64,000 nucleotides of DNA, taken from NCBI RefSeq assembly GCF_021390515.1, contig NZ_JAJUXI010000003.1, positions 620,001-684,000 of the forward strand. The letters are read 5' to 3'. The position numbers and the translations under genes are program-made. This DNA is from Dyadobacter sp. CY326 (GTDB lineage: Bacteria; Bacteroidota; Bacteroidia; Cytophagales; Spirosomataceae). This document shows, piece by piece, positions 44,004 through 50,951 of this stretch (positions are counted from its first letter, which is position 1; the number at the start of each line of letters is the position of its first letter). The notes beneath the pieces are model-generated. The model ran no database searches. It was given only the letters and a program-made list of their open reading frames with translations, and was not told the origin of the DNA.

Positions 44004-44277
44004 TTTCGTGCAAGGCAGAACCTCGTTTTTCGCGGATGTAATCGGCCATGGATGAAATGGATTGAAACGCTTTCCTGCTTTCCTGCGGTTCGACGACCTC
44101 AATGCCATAATGCTGTTCGAACATGACGATCAGTTCCAGGGCATCGATGGAATCCAGGCCAAGACCTGAGCTGTGAAATAATGGTTTGTCGTCGTCAATA
44201 TCGGCCGGGGACACGTCTTCCAGGTTAAGTTGTGCGATAACATGTTTTTTAAGATCTTCTTTAAGACTATCCAGCAT
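43984..44277 (-). CDS. Orphan acyl carrier protein
   Basis: The 97-aa product is an acyl carrier protein. The phosphopantetheine Ser43 lies in GLGLDSIDALELIVMFEQHY, and the fold ends in SISSMADYIREK. The DSIDALEL wording is typical of carrier proteins in aryl-polyene or flexirubin-type fatty-acid-like clusters rather than of the housekeeping AcpP (DSLDTVE). No ketosynthase, acyltransferase or activating enzyme lies near; the SDRs upstream could act as ketoreductases, but that is a guess. The ATG at 44277 is chosen because the fold begins there; the frame is open further upstream through a strong hairpin. Confidence 0.85.
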   Translation of the reverse strand: MLDSLKEDLKKHVIAQLNLEDVSPADIDDDKPLFHSSGLGLDSIDALELIVMFEQHYGIEVVEPQESRKAFQSISSMADYIREKRGSALHETVSRPS

Positions 44278-44298
44278 TTCGATATCATTATAAGTTGG

Positions 44299-44341
44299 AA
44301 CGCGGATTGGCTTTGCATGTGCTGCATAGCCGATCCGCGTT
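44299..44341. other. Long stem-loop upstream of the ACP gene
   Basis: AACGCGGATTGGCT (44299-44312) and AGCCGATCCGCGTT (44328-44341) pair over 14 positions with one mismatch and a 15-nt loop. It lies between the 78-aa gene and the ACP gene, where it could stop or attenuate transcription on the minus strand. A T-run is not clear on that strand. Confidence 0.6.
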
Positions 44342-44371
44342 TTCCTTAAAATAATCGTTCCGCTTGCTTCC

Positions 44372-44608
44372 TCAAAGCGCTTCCAATGTCGCCACAATCG
44401 CCGCTATCAAGCCTTTGCTCACCTTTTCGCCTTCACCGCCAGACATATCGATGACCCGATATTCACCCTGATCGTCTTTCTCCAAAATCAATGTCTTGCC
44501 CTCAACCTCGATATGCAACTGGTAAGTGTATCCCTGCGGCACGATCGTTAATGGCAACTCAAAACTCTCGCCCTGGTGTTCGACAGGAAGCATTATAATC
44601 TCGTTCAT
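44372..44608 (-). CDS. Conserved-looking 78-aa protein of unknown function
   Basis: The product starts MNEIIMLPVEHQGESFELPL and is rich in beta-strand (TYQLHIEVEGKTLILEKDD), with a C-terminal helix (LIAAIVATLEAL). It has no signal peptide and no motif I know. The gene is between an SDR gene (53 nt upstream) and an ACP gene downstream, all on the minus strand, so the three may be one unit, perhaps divided by the hairpin at 44299-44341. Confidence 0.65.
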   Translation of the reverse strand: MNEIIMLPVEHQGESFELPLTIVPQGYTYQLHIEVEGKTLILEKDDQGEYRVIDMSGGEGEKVSKGLIAAIVATLEAL

Positions 44609-44661
44609 GCGGATAATTTTTAAGAAACGTCAGTAATATCCACAATGAATAATGCGCTTGC

Positions 44662-45417
44662 TTAGTTCGTTGCGCCTCCATTAACGAGCAAATGCTGGCC
44701 ATTTACAAAAGAGGAAAGGTCGCTGGCAAAGAACTCAGCCACATTGGCCACATCTTCCACTTCGGCGAGCCTTCCCATCGGACAGCTGTCAAGGAGCTGT
44801 TTGCGCAGATCGGGATAACTGTCCGGCTCGGCAAAAATCCCCGAATGGTCTACGGCAAACGGAATGATGGTGTTAACCGTAACGCCGCGGTGGCCGATTT
44901 CTTTGGACAAAATATCGACCATATATCGCGGTGTGGTTTTACTTCCTCCATAAACGGCCATTCCCGGAACCGGAAAAGAAGTTGTGCTCGAAGCAATGTA
45001 AATGATGCGCCCGTTATCTTCCACATTTCTGGCTGCCTGCTGCATGGTGAAGTAAGCGCCTTTGGTGTTGATCGAAAATACATGATCGAATTGCTCTTCC
45101 GTAAAATCCACAACGGGCGTTTCCACAAGTTCTATGCCCGCATTTGCGACCACAATATCAATTTTTCCAAATGCATTTTTTGCTTCCGAAAACAACCGTT
45201 CAATGTCCGCAACTTTGCTGACATCAGCCTGCACGGCGATCACTTTCACACCCATTGCCTTGATATTGCTCACCACTTCATCCGCGGAGCCTTTATCACG
45301 AGAATAATTGATGACAATATTGGCGCCTAATGCTGCATATCGCTCCGCAATGGCTTTTCCCAATCCCCTCGCCGAGCCCGTAATGACTGCGACTTTATTT
45401 TTTAAACTATTCATCAT
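44662..45417 (-). CDS. SDR family oxidoreductase (FabG/glucose dehydrogenase-like)
   Basis: The 251-aa protein is a classical SDR: TGSARGLG (cofactor), NAGIE, catalytic Ser in IYIASSTTSF, YGGSK as YxxxK and the C-terminal VNGQHLLVNGGATN. It closely parallels the SDR encoded just upstream (45471-46211), so the pair looks like a duplication. The longer reading to 45516 overlaps the end of the upstream gene and lacks conservation; an ATG pair at 45417/45414 is the likely start. Confidence 0.92.
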   Translation of the reverse strand: MMNSLKNKVAVITGSARGLGKAIAERYAALGANIVINYSRDKGSADEVVSNIKAMGVKVIAVQADVSKVADIERLFSEAKNAFGKIDIVVANAGIELVETPVVDFTEEQFDHVFSINTKGAYFTMQQAARNVEDNGRIIYIASSTTSFPVPGMAVYGGSKTTPRYMVDILSKEIGHRGVTVNTIIPFAVDHSGIFAEPDSYPDLRKQLLDSCPMGRLAEVEDVANVAEFFASDLSSFVNGQHLLVNGGATN

Positions 45418-45470
45418 GTTTGATTTCAATTGTAAATTAATAGGAACAAATGTCCCTGATCGACAAGCGA

Positions 45471-46211
45471 TTAGGCCATGCCGCCGTTCGCTCCAATGTT
45501 CTGTGCAGTGATCCACTTGGCTTCATCACTCGCCAAAAACAATACAACTTGCGCGATGTCTTCGGGCTCACCTATGCGGTTGAAAGCGGAAAGCGAAGCC
45601 AGGCGATCGATCACTTCCTGTGATTTTCCGTTTGTAAAAAGTTCGGTGTTCGTAGGGCCCGGAGAAATGGAATTCACATTGATTCCCCTGCTGCCCACCT
45701 CCTTGGAAAACACCCTTGTAAGTTGTTCAACGGCCGCTTTGGTTGCGACATAAGTGCCATAAGCTGGGAGCATAATCCGGTTCACCGAAGTTGAGAAATT
45801 GATGATTGTGCCATTGTCGGCCAGCCGCGTCGCAGCCTCGCGCATGGTGTTGAATGTGCCACGTACATTGATGTCGAACTGGCGCGTGAAATCCTCGTCT
45901 GTGGTGTCTTTCAGGAGTTTAGTAATCATGATGCCCGCATTGTTGATCAGGACATCGATGCGGCCATAATGTGCAATGGCTGTGTCAAACATTGCTTTCA
46001 CCTGAGCTGAGTTGCTCACATCGGCCTGAATCGCAAGCGCATCACCGCCCTGTCCTTTGATCTCATTGACCAATTGCTCCGCCACGTCTTGCGAACCGGC
46101 ATAATTAACGATCACCTTTGCGCCTGCTGCCGCCAGTTTGTGTGCGATTGCCGCTCCTATTCCTCTTGAAGCGCCCGTAACCAATATTACTTTTTCTGTC
46201 AGATTGCTCAT
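45471..46211 (-). CDS. SDR family oxidoreductase (FabG-like)
   Basis: The 246-aa protein has the classical SDR set: TGASRGIG, NNAG (LINNAGIMITK), Ser in FSTSVN, YVATK as YxxxK and the C-terminal NIGANGGMA. It probably reduces a carbonyl with NADPH. The second SDR follows after 53 nt. An AraC gene lies 92 nt upstream on the same strand. A -7-like GACCTTTG is present on the minus strand at 46245-46238, so the SDR pair has its own promoter. Confidence 0.93.
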   Translation of the reverse strand: MSNLTEKVILVTGASRGIGAAIAHKLAAAGAKVIVNYAGSQDVAEQLVNEIKGQGGDALAIQADVSNSAQVKAMFDTAIAHYGRIDVLINNAGIMITKLLKDTTDEDFTRQFDINVRGTFNTMREAATRLADNGTIINFSTSVNRIMLPAYGTYVATKAAVEQLTRVFSKEVGSRGINVNSISPGPTNTELFTNGKSQEVIDRLASLSAFNRIGEPEDIAQVVLFLASDEAKWITAQNIGANGGMA

Positions 46212-46237
46212 GTTTTCTTTGTTTTAAATTGATACAA

Positions 46238-46245
46238 CAAAGGTC
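46238..46245 (-). promoter_or_regulatory. -7-like element for the SDR pair
   Basis: Minus-strand GACCTTTG, a 7/8 match to TAnnTTTG, lies 26 nt before the SDR start codon. It is identical to the element at 41835-41828. Confidence 0.35.
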
Positions 46246-46303
46246 ATCAAGCGGCCTGCGAAAAAAGGACGTATTTTAAAGCATTAGTTACAAATATCTA
46301 AGA

Positions 46304-47221
46304 TCACGAATTTTGATATTGCCTGCGGTAGGCGGCGGGAGAAAGATCCGTGTGCTTTTTGAAATAGTTGCTGAAATGTGTGGCTTCGGTGAACCCGAGC
46401 AAAAAGGTTATCTCTTTGATGGAAGTTGTTGAATGCTGCAAGAGGGATTTGGCCTCTGCAATCGTCTTATCCGCAATCCAAGCGCTGATTGCCTTGCCGG
46501 TTTTTGACTTGATAACAGAGCTTAAATAATTGGGATGCAGACTTTGCAAAGCGGCCAGATCCTGAACCCGCGGAGCCTTATCCGACCTGCCATTGAGAAG
46601 ATCGCGAAAGCTGTTTTCAAGGTTCTGCTTGAATATTTTGACAATGGATGAGCTGCGGTTGCCCTCATAAATGGGATTGTAATCCTGCCAGAAAAATTCT
46701 TTTATCTTTAAAAGCAGCACAACAAACAGGCTGCCGATAATTTTGTTTTTATAAGGCGAATGTCCGGTTTGCTCTTTGTAAATCTGACAATATAAGGCCT
46801 CAATTTCATCAAATTCAGACTGTTCCAATATTTTGGGCTGAACGATTTCTGTTAATAGGAAAGAGAAATCGTTGAACACGTCGTGATGCACATGCTCTTT
46901 TAAAAATGCCTCTTTGAATGTAATTAAAAATGCGTCTTCAATGCTATACCATTCAAATTGCCGCACATTCCCAGGATTGGTAAAATAAATGGTGCCGGGC
47001 TCGATAGGAAAATCCATTTCATCGATCACATATTTGCCTCTCGCCTCTTTTACAAAAACAAAACTGAAATAATCTGGTCGGTAAGTGATGGATTGAAAGG
47101 GCAGAACGGTGAACGTTTCGCTCAACGCGTGGATTGTAAAACCAGAACTGGGATCGACAGCATCCAGCGGAAGATTCATCATTTTGTACAGATCATACAG
47201 ACTTTCTGATGTCATATTCAT
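46304..47221 (-). CDS. AraC family transcriptional regulator
   Basis: The 305-aa protein has an AraC-type cupin-like N-domain (SITYRPDYFSFVFVKEARGK, EPGTIYFTNPGN) and the HTH pair at the C-terminus (LQSLHPNYLSSVIKSKTGKA, IKEITFLLGFTEATHFSNYF, then TDLSPAAYRR). It is less similar to the other two AraC proteins of this window than they are to each other. It lies directly upstream of two SDR genes and is likely their regulator. Confidence 0.93.
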   Translation of the reverse strand: MNMTSESLYDLYKMMNLPLDAVDPSSGFTIHALSETFTVLPFQSITYRPDYFSFVFVKEARGKYVIDEMDFPIEPGTIYFTNPGNVRQFEWYSIEDAFLITFKEAFLKEHVHHDVFNDFSFLLTEIVQPKILEQSEFDEIEALYCQIYKEQTGHSPYKNKIIGSLFVVLLLKIKEFFWQDYNPIYEGNRSSSIVKIFKQNLENSFRDLLNGRSDKAPRVQDLAALQSLHPNYLSSVIKSKTGKAISAWIADKTIAEAKSLLQHSTTSIKEITFLLGFTEATHFSNYFKKHTDLSPAAYRRQYQNS

Positions 47222-47277
47222 TTGATGCGGGAGGCGTAATGCAGGGTTTTCAAGGCCACTGCAATTAACAGAAAATA

Positions 47278-47313
47278 CCGACGCGCTAGATCCTTAATGA
47301 AAGGACGCGTCGG
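47278..47313. terminator. Bidirectional-looking terminator after GlcG-like gene
   Basis: CCGACGCG (47278-47285) pairs with CGCGTCGG (47306-47313). On the minus strand TATTTTC follows and on the plus strand CATTTTTT. It ends the GlcG-like transcript before the AraC gene. Confidence 0.75.
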
Positions 47314-47354
47314 CATTTTTTACAAAACCTTCAAAAAAAGCTTAATAGAGATGC

Positions 47355-47756
47355 TTATTGAATCGCATCAGCGCCGGCCTGCGCAACAATGTGGTCGTTG
47401 TCGACCGTATCACCTGAAACGCCGACAGCGCCAATGATCTGACCACTTCCATCTTTAATGAGCACACCGCCCGGGAAAGTAATCAGCCCATTATTGGAAT
47501 GTTCAATGTTGTAAAGCGGGCCTCCGGGCTGTGAAAGTTTTCCTATTTCACCGCTGTTCATATTGAAATAACGCGCTGTCCGCGCTTTTTTCTGGGCAAT
47601 GTCGATAGAACCCAACCAAGCCTCATCCATATGTGCAAAAGCGATCAGATTCGTGCCGCTGTCCACAACCGCAATATTCATCAACGTATTGATTTCTAAT
47701 GCCTTCGCCTTCGCAGCTGCAATAACCGCCTCCGCCTGTTCCAATGTAATATTCAT
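47355..47756 (-). CDS. GlcG/HbpS-like haem-binding family protein (DUF336)
   Basis: The 133-aa protein starts [20 protein letters not shown] and has the GlcG/HbpS signature: [54 protein letters not shown] and [18 protein letters not shown]. HbpS binds haem; many family members have no known role. It has no signal peptide here, so it should be cytoplasmic. It stands alone with its own terminator. Confidence 0.92.
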   Translation of the reverse strand: MNITLEQAEAVIAAAKAKALEINTLMNIAVVDSGTNLIAFAHMDEAWLGSIDIAQKKARTARYFNMNSGEIGKLSQPGGPLYNIEHSNNGLITFPGGVLIKDGSGQIIGAVGVSGDTVDNDHIVAQAGADAIQ

Positions 47757-47853
47757 AACTCAAATTGTTTTTGAAGATGAATAGGCAATATTACCCACTC
47801 CAGTTTGAAGGGCATTGTACAATTATTATTCCTTGGCGAATGTAAAAACAAAT

Positions 47854-48285
47854 TTAATCCTGTGATTGTGTCAACAGATATCCTTTTTGCTCACCAGCTG
47901 ACGCATCCTCAAAAACTTTAATATATTCGCTCGCTTTTGCCTGACCATACATTTTTTTTAACAGACTTTCTATATCATAATCTCCGCCCTCTATAACCGG
48001 ATCCATCACAAAAAGATAGGAGTAATTACCATCCGCTTCTGCTGCCGTCGGATGCAAAACGCGTGTTTGTTTAAACACTTTTTTATCTTCTGCATTAAGC
48101 TTTTCAGCACCCTTCCAAAAGACTTCATGGAGGAATTGCTCAAATTGCTGGCGCTTGTCAGCTTTTATCGTATTTACAAAAACCCAAACCTTTTCACCTT
48201 GCTTAGCCATGGATCGGCTTTGAGCATTTCCAGAGTAACTTACAAGCATTCCGAATACCAATGTTGCAATCAATAAGACTTTCAT
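47854..48285 (-). CDS. Exported protein of unknown function
   Basis: The 143-aa product has a signal peptide (VLLIATLVFGMLVSYSGNAQ). The mature part begins with a strand KVWVFVNTIKADKRQQFEQF followed by a helix LHEVFWKGAEKL, a pattern reminiscent of dimeric alpha-beta barrel proteins such as monooxygenases of the ABM type. That likeness rests only on the order of strand and helix. It stands alone, 97 nt from the GlcG-like gene. Confidence 0.6.
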   Translation of the reverse strand: MKVLLIATLVFGMLVSYSGNAQSRSMAKQGEKVWVFVNTIKADKRQQFEQFLHEVFWKGAEKLNAEDKKVFKQTRVLHPTAAEADGNYSYLFVMDPVIEGGDYDIESLLKKMYGQAKASEYIKVFEDASAGEQKGYLLTQSQD

Positions 48286-48403
48286 TGTCGTAAGGATTTA
48301 AAGGTGGAGAAATTTGTACAGTTAAGAAGTGTAGCTAAAATACAAAAGAATCTGATAATATCTCAATTTTGATTTGGCAATCATTTCTCAAAATAGGCAA
48401 ACC

Positions 48404-48452
48404 AAAAAAGTCTGTTCACCAAACTGCTTGTGCAAGATGGGAACAGACTTTT
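48404..48452 (-). terminator. Intrinsic terminator for methyltransferase gene
   Basis: On the minus strand AAAAGTCTGTTC (48452-48441) pairs with GAACAGACTTTT (48417-48406), followed by a T-rich run. It lies 13 nt after the gene end at 48466. Confidence 0.8.
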
Positions 48453-48465
48453 GACTTACACTCGC

Positions 48466-49278
48466 TTACCGACGAACTGTTACTTTGAGGAATGTGGCGG
48501 GAATTGAGGTCGTGTTTTTGTCCGTGCTTTGATTTTGGTTTTCGAACAAAATTTCCAACTCACGATGCAGATCAGCTTCTTTTCCATTTTTTTCTGCCGC
48601 TTCAAATGCGTTCATCGTCGGGCCGTAATATTTTCTAAAAGTGTCCAAAAACACAGCAGGTGAAAATGGCGCCTGGAATGTGAATGTTTCCCTTTCAAAC
48701 GAGATATTCTCTTCCAACGCCCCGGCCGCTACGAAACGCTCCGTCACGTTGCTTTCCAAACCCCACAGCATTGGACTGATAAATCCTTCCGGCGGCGCGG
48801 GCGTGTAAGCAGAGCTCACTTTCAGAATCTGAGCCACCAGCGTCGGATCGCCCGGAATCCAGTTTCCCATCACGAGTCTGCCGCCCGGACGCGTAACCCG
48901 GAACATTTCTTTGGCCACGTCAAAAGGTTTCGGCGCGAACATGGCACCGAAAATACTCACAACCAGATCGAAGCTTTCATCTGCAATGTCATGCAGATCG
49001 ATCGCGTCGCCTTCGCGAAATGTAATGTTGGTCAGCCCTTCCGCTTTAACCCGGGCGTTTCCCGCTTCAACAAGATTTGTCGCTATATCGACGCCTTGCA
49101 CATTTGCGCCGAGTTTGGCGGCGGGGATGGCCGTGGTGCCGTCGCCGCAGCCGAGGTCCAGCACTTCGAGACCTTCTTTAATGTCTAATTTTGCCACCAG
49201 TGCAGCTCCGCTTTCGCGCATTGTTTCTGCCAGACGAGTGAAATCACCTTTTTCCCAAAGTGCTTTGTTTGCATTCAT
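48466..49278 (-). CDS. Class I SAM-dependent methyltransferase
   Basis: The 270-aa protein has the SAM-binding fold: VLDLGCGDGTTAIPAAKLGA (motif I), VQGVDIATNL, FREGDAIDL, FDLVVSIFGAMFAPKP (motif IV region) and VTRPGGRLVMGNWIPGD. The TYPE matches the UbiE/Coq5-like Methyltransf_11/25 group. The substrate is unknown. The ATG at 49278 is chosen because the conserved part starts with ANKALWEKGDFTRLAETM, and the frame ahead is a Lys/Asn-rich tail. Confidence 0.9.
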   Translation of the reverse strand: MNANKALWEKGDFTRLAETMRESGAALVAKLDIKEGLEVLDLGCGDGTTAIPAAKLGANVQGVDIATNLVEAGNARVKAEGLTNITFREGDAIDLHDIADESFDLVVSIFGAMFAPKPFDVAKEMFRVTRPGGRLVMGNWIPGDPTLVAQILKVSSAYTPAPPEGFISPMLWGLESNVTERFVAAGALEENISFERETFTFQAPFSPAVFLDTFRKYYGPTMNAFEAAEKNGKEADLHRELEILFENQNQSTDKNTTSIPATFLKVTVRR

Positions 49279-49631
49279 TTTATTTTTCGTTTTGTTAATA
49301 GATTTGGGCTGCAAAATTGCGGCGACCGGGCGTCTGAAACTTGTAATTACGAAGCATATCCAGGTAATTGCGAGGCATGGGATGCACTTTTTGACTTACC
49401 TGCAAGCGCATCATCTCGACCTCGGCTTTTATAATCGGTTTTCAAAGGCGGCAGTTATTTGCACACGCATGCAAACCGAAACATTTGGTGGAGCAAGAAC
49501 TAGTTATGTAAGACTTTGCGAACTTTTATCTCATTAACCAGTGGCCGAATGTTTTAAATTTGAGGGATTTTCACTTAATTAGCCTCTGCGAACCTAAGTA
49601 TTTCTCTGTCTTCAAGTCCCCAAATTTTATT
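49279..49631. other. Divergent promoter region
   Basis: This 353-nt gap lies between the methyltransferase gene (minus) and the exopolysaccharide-type operon (plus). It contains a weak palindrome (TTTGCA-N6-TGCAAA, 49458-49475) and no plausible gene. Plus-strand frames running in from the left are shadows of the methyltransferase gene. Confidence 0.5.
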
Positions 49632-50951
49632 TTGCCTGTAAAAAACATTGCGCTCGTTTTGATGTACAGCCTTCATCTGTGTGGCGTATTCAGCTTCGTA
49701 GGCTGTAAAAACAGAGAAACGAATGTTGCCGCTTCGGTTCGCATCGTGAAATCCGGCAGCGGCTATATTCTTTTGCGTAATGGGAGACCCTTCGAAATTC
49801 GGGGCGCAGGCGGAATGTCGAACTTTCGCCAGTTGCAAGCGGCAGGCGGGAATGCGCTTCGTGTGTGGGACACCACTAATTTGCAACAGCTCCTGGACAG
49901 CGCCCAGGCGCACAACATTGCCGTTATCGTCGGCCTTCCCATTCAGAACAGCGAGCAGCTGGCTCTGTACAATGATCCTGCCAAGGCAGCCAGGCAACTT
50001 TCTGTTTTTAAAACACTGATTAGCAGACTGAAAAATCATCCCGCTCTTTTAATGTGGTGCCTGGGCAACGAGCTTGACTTTCCTTTTAAACCTGCTTATG
50101 GTCATTTTTACGATGCATTTAATGCGCTCACGGACATGATCCACCAGGAAGATCCTAACCACCCGATTACGACGACCGTTCTGAATTTAAATCAAAAATA
50201 TATTGCAAACATTCAGCTCCGTTGCGACATTGATATCATTTCATTTAACATTTTCAACAGGATTGGACTGCTCAGGGAGGATCTGGACGGCTTTTCCTGG
50301 TTCTGGAACGGGCCTTACATGCTGCTGGAATGGGGAACCGATGGGCCGTGGGAAGGAAGCGCGAACACTGCCTGGGGCGCTTTTATTGAAAATCCGAGCA
50401 AAAAGAAGGCTGACGTTATCTTGCACCGTTACCAAGAGGAGATGCCTGTCGAAGACCCGCGCTTTTTGGGTCATTTCATATTTTACTGGGGCAGTAAGCA
50501 GGAAACCACCCACACGTGGTTCAGCATGTTTGACGAATCGGGCAGAAAATCTGAGCCAGTGGCGATCATGGAATATTTGTGGACCGGCAAAACTTCAAAA
50601 GAGCATTATCCCCAGATCCGTTACATGCTGCTCAACAAAAAAGGTGCGGCAGATAACATTCTGTTAAAACCCGGACAAGCGATGGTTTCGGAGCTGAATA
50701 TGCATGATAGCGACAGCATTAGATCCGTTAAATGGGAGATTTTTAGTGAAGATTGGTATAAAGAGAACCGGCAAAACAGCACGCGTAGACTCGCGCCTCT
50801 TGATAGCCTGATCACCTCCGGCGCCACATTGAAAGCGCATTTCAAATCACCTATGAGAGCCGGACCTTACCGTATTTTTGCAAAAATATCAGACTACAAT
50901 GGCAACTTCGCCACATGTAACACGCCTTTTTACGTCGTGAGCGATCAATGA
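49632..50951 (+). CDS. Glycoside hydrolase (clan GH-A, GH2/GH5-like) lipoprotein
   Basis: Counted from the TTG at 49632, the 439-aa protein has a lipoprotein signal (KNIALVLMYSLHLCGVFSFV before GC). It continues with a TIM-barrel glycosidase domain: RNGRPFEIRGAGGMSNFRQL, ALRVWDT, PALLMWCLGNELDFP and NGPYMLLEWGTDGPWEG. The acid/base (Glu147 in LGNE) and nucleophile (Glu233 in LLEWG) are both present, so it should be an active retaining glycosidase at the periplasmic side of a membrane. A C-terminal beta domain follows. It overlaps the next gene by ATGA. The start is uncertain: a TTG at 49560 and an ATG at 49662 are also in frame. Confidence 0.8.
   Translation: MPVKNIALVLMYSLHLCGVFSFVGCKNRETNVAASVRIVKSGSGYILLRNGRPFEIRGAGGMSNFRQLQAAGGNALRVWDTTNLQQLLDSAQAHNIAVIVGLPIQNSEQLALYNDPAKAARQLSVFKTLISRLKNHPALLMWCLGNELDFPFKPAYGHFYDAFNALTDMIHQEDPNHPITTTVLNLNQKYIANIQLRCDIDIISFNIFNRIGLLREDLDGFSWFWNGPYMLLEWGTDGPWEGSANTAWGAFIENPSKKKADVILHRYQEEMPVEDPRFLGHFIFYWGSKQETTHTWFSMFDESGRKSEPVAIMEYLWTGKTSKEHYPQIRYMLLNKKGAADNILLKPGQAMVSELNMHDSDSIRSVKWEIFSEDWYKENRQNSTRRLAPLDSLITSGATLKAHFKSPMRAGPYRIFAKISDYNGNFATCNTPFYVVSDQ

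Noticed and set aside
49458..49475. TTTGCA-N6-TGCAAA palindrome
   Set aside because: Arms of six are short and such words are frequent by chance; not called as an operator.
48911..49537. 208-codon plus-strand frame
   Set aside because: Most of it is opposite the conserved methyltransferase core; its tail is in the intergenic gap without recognisable features.
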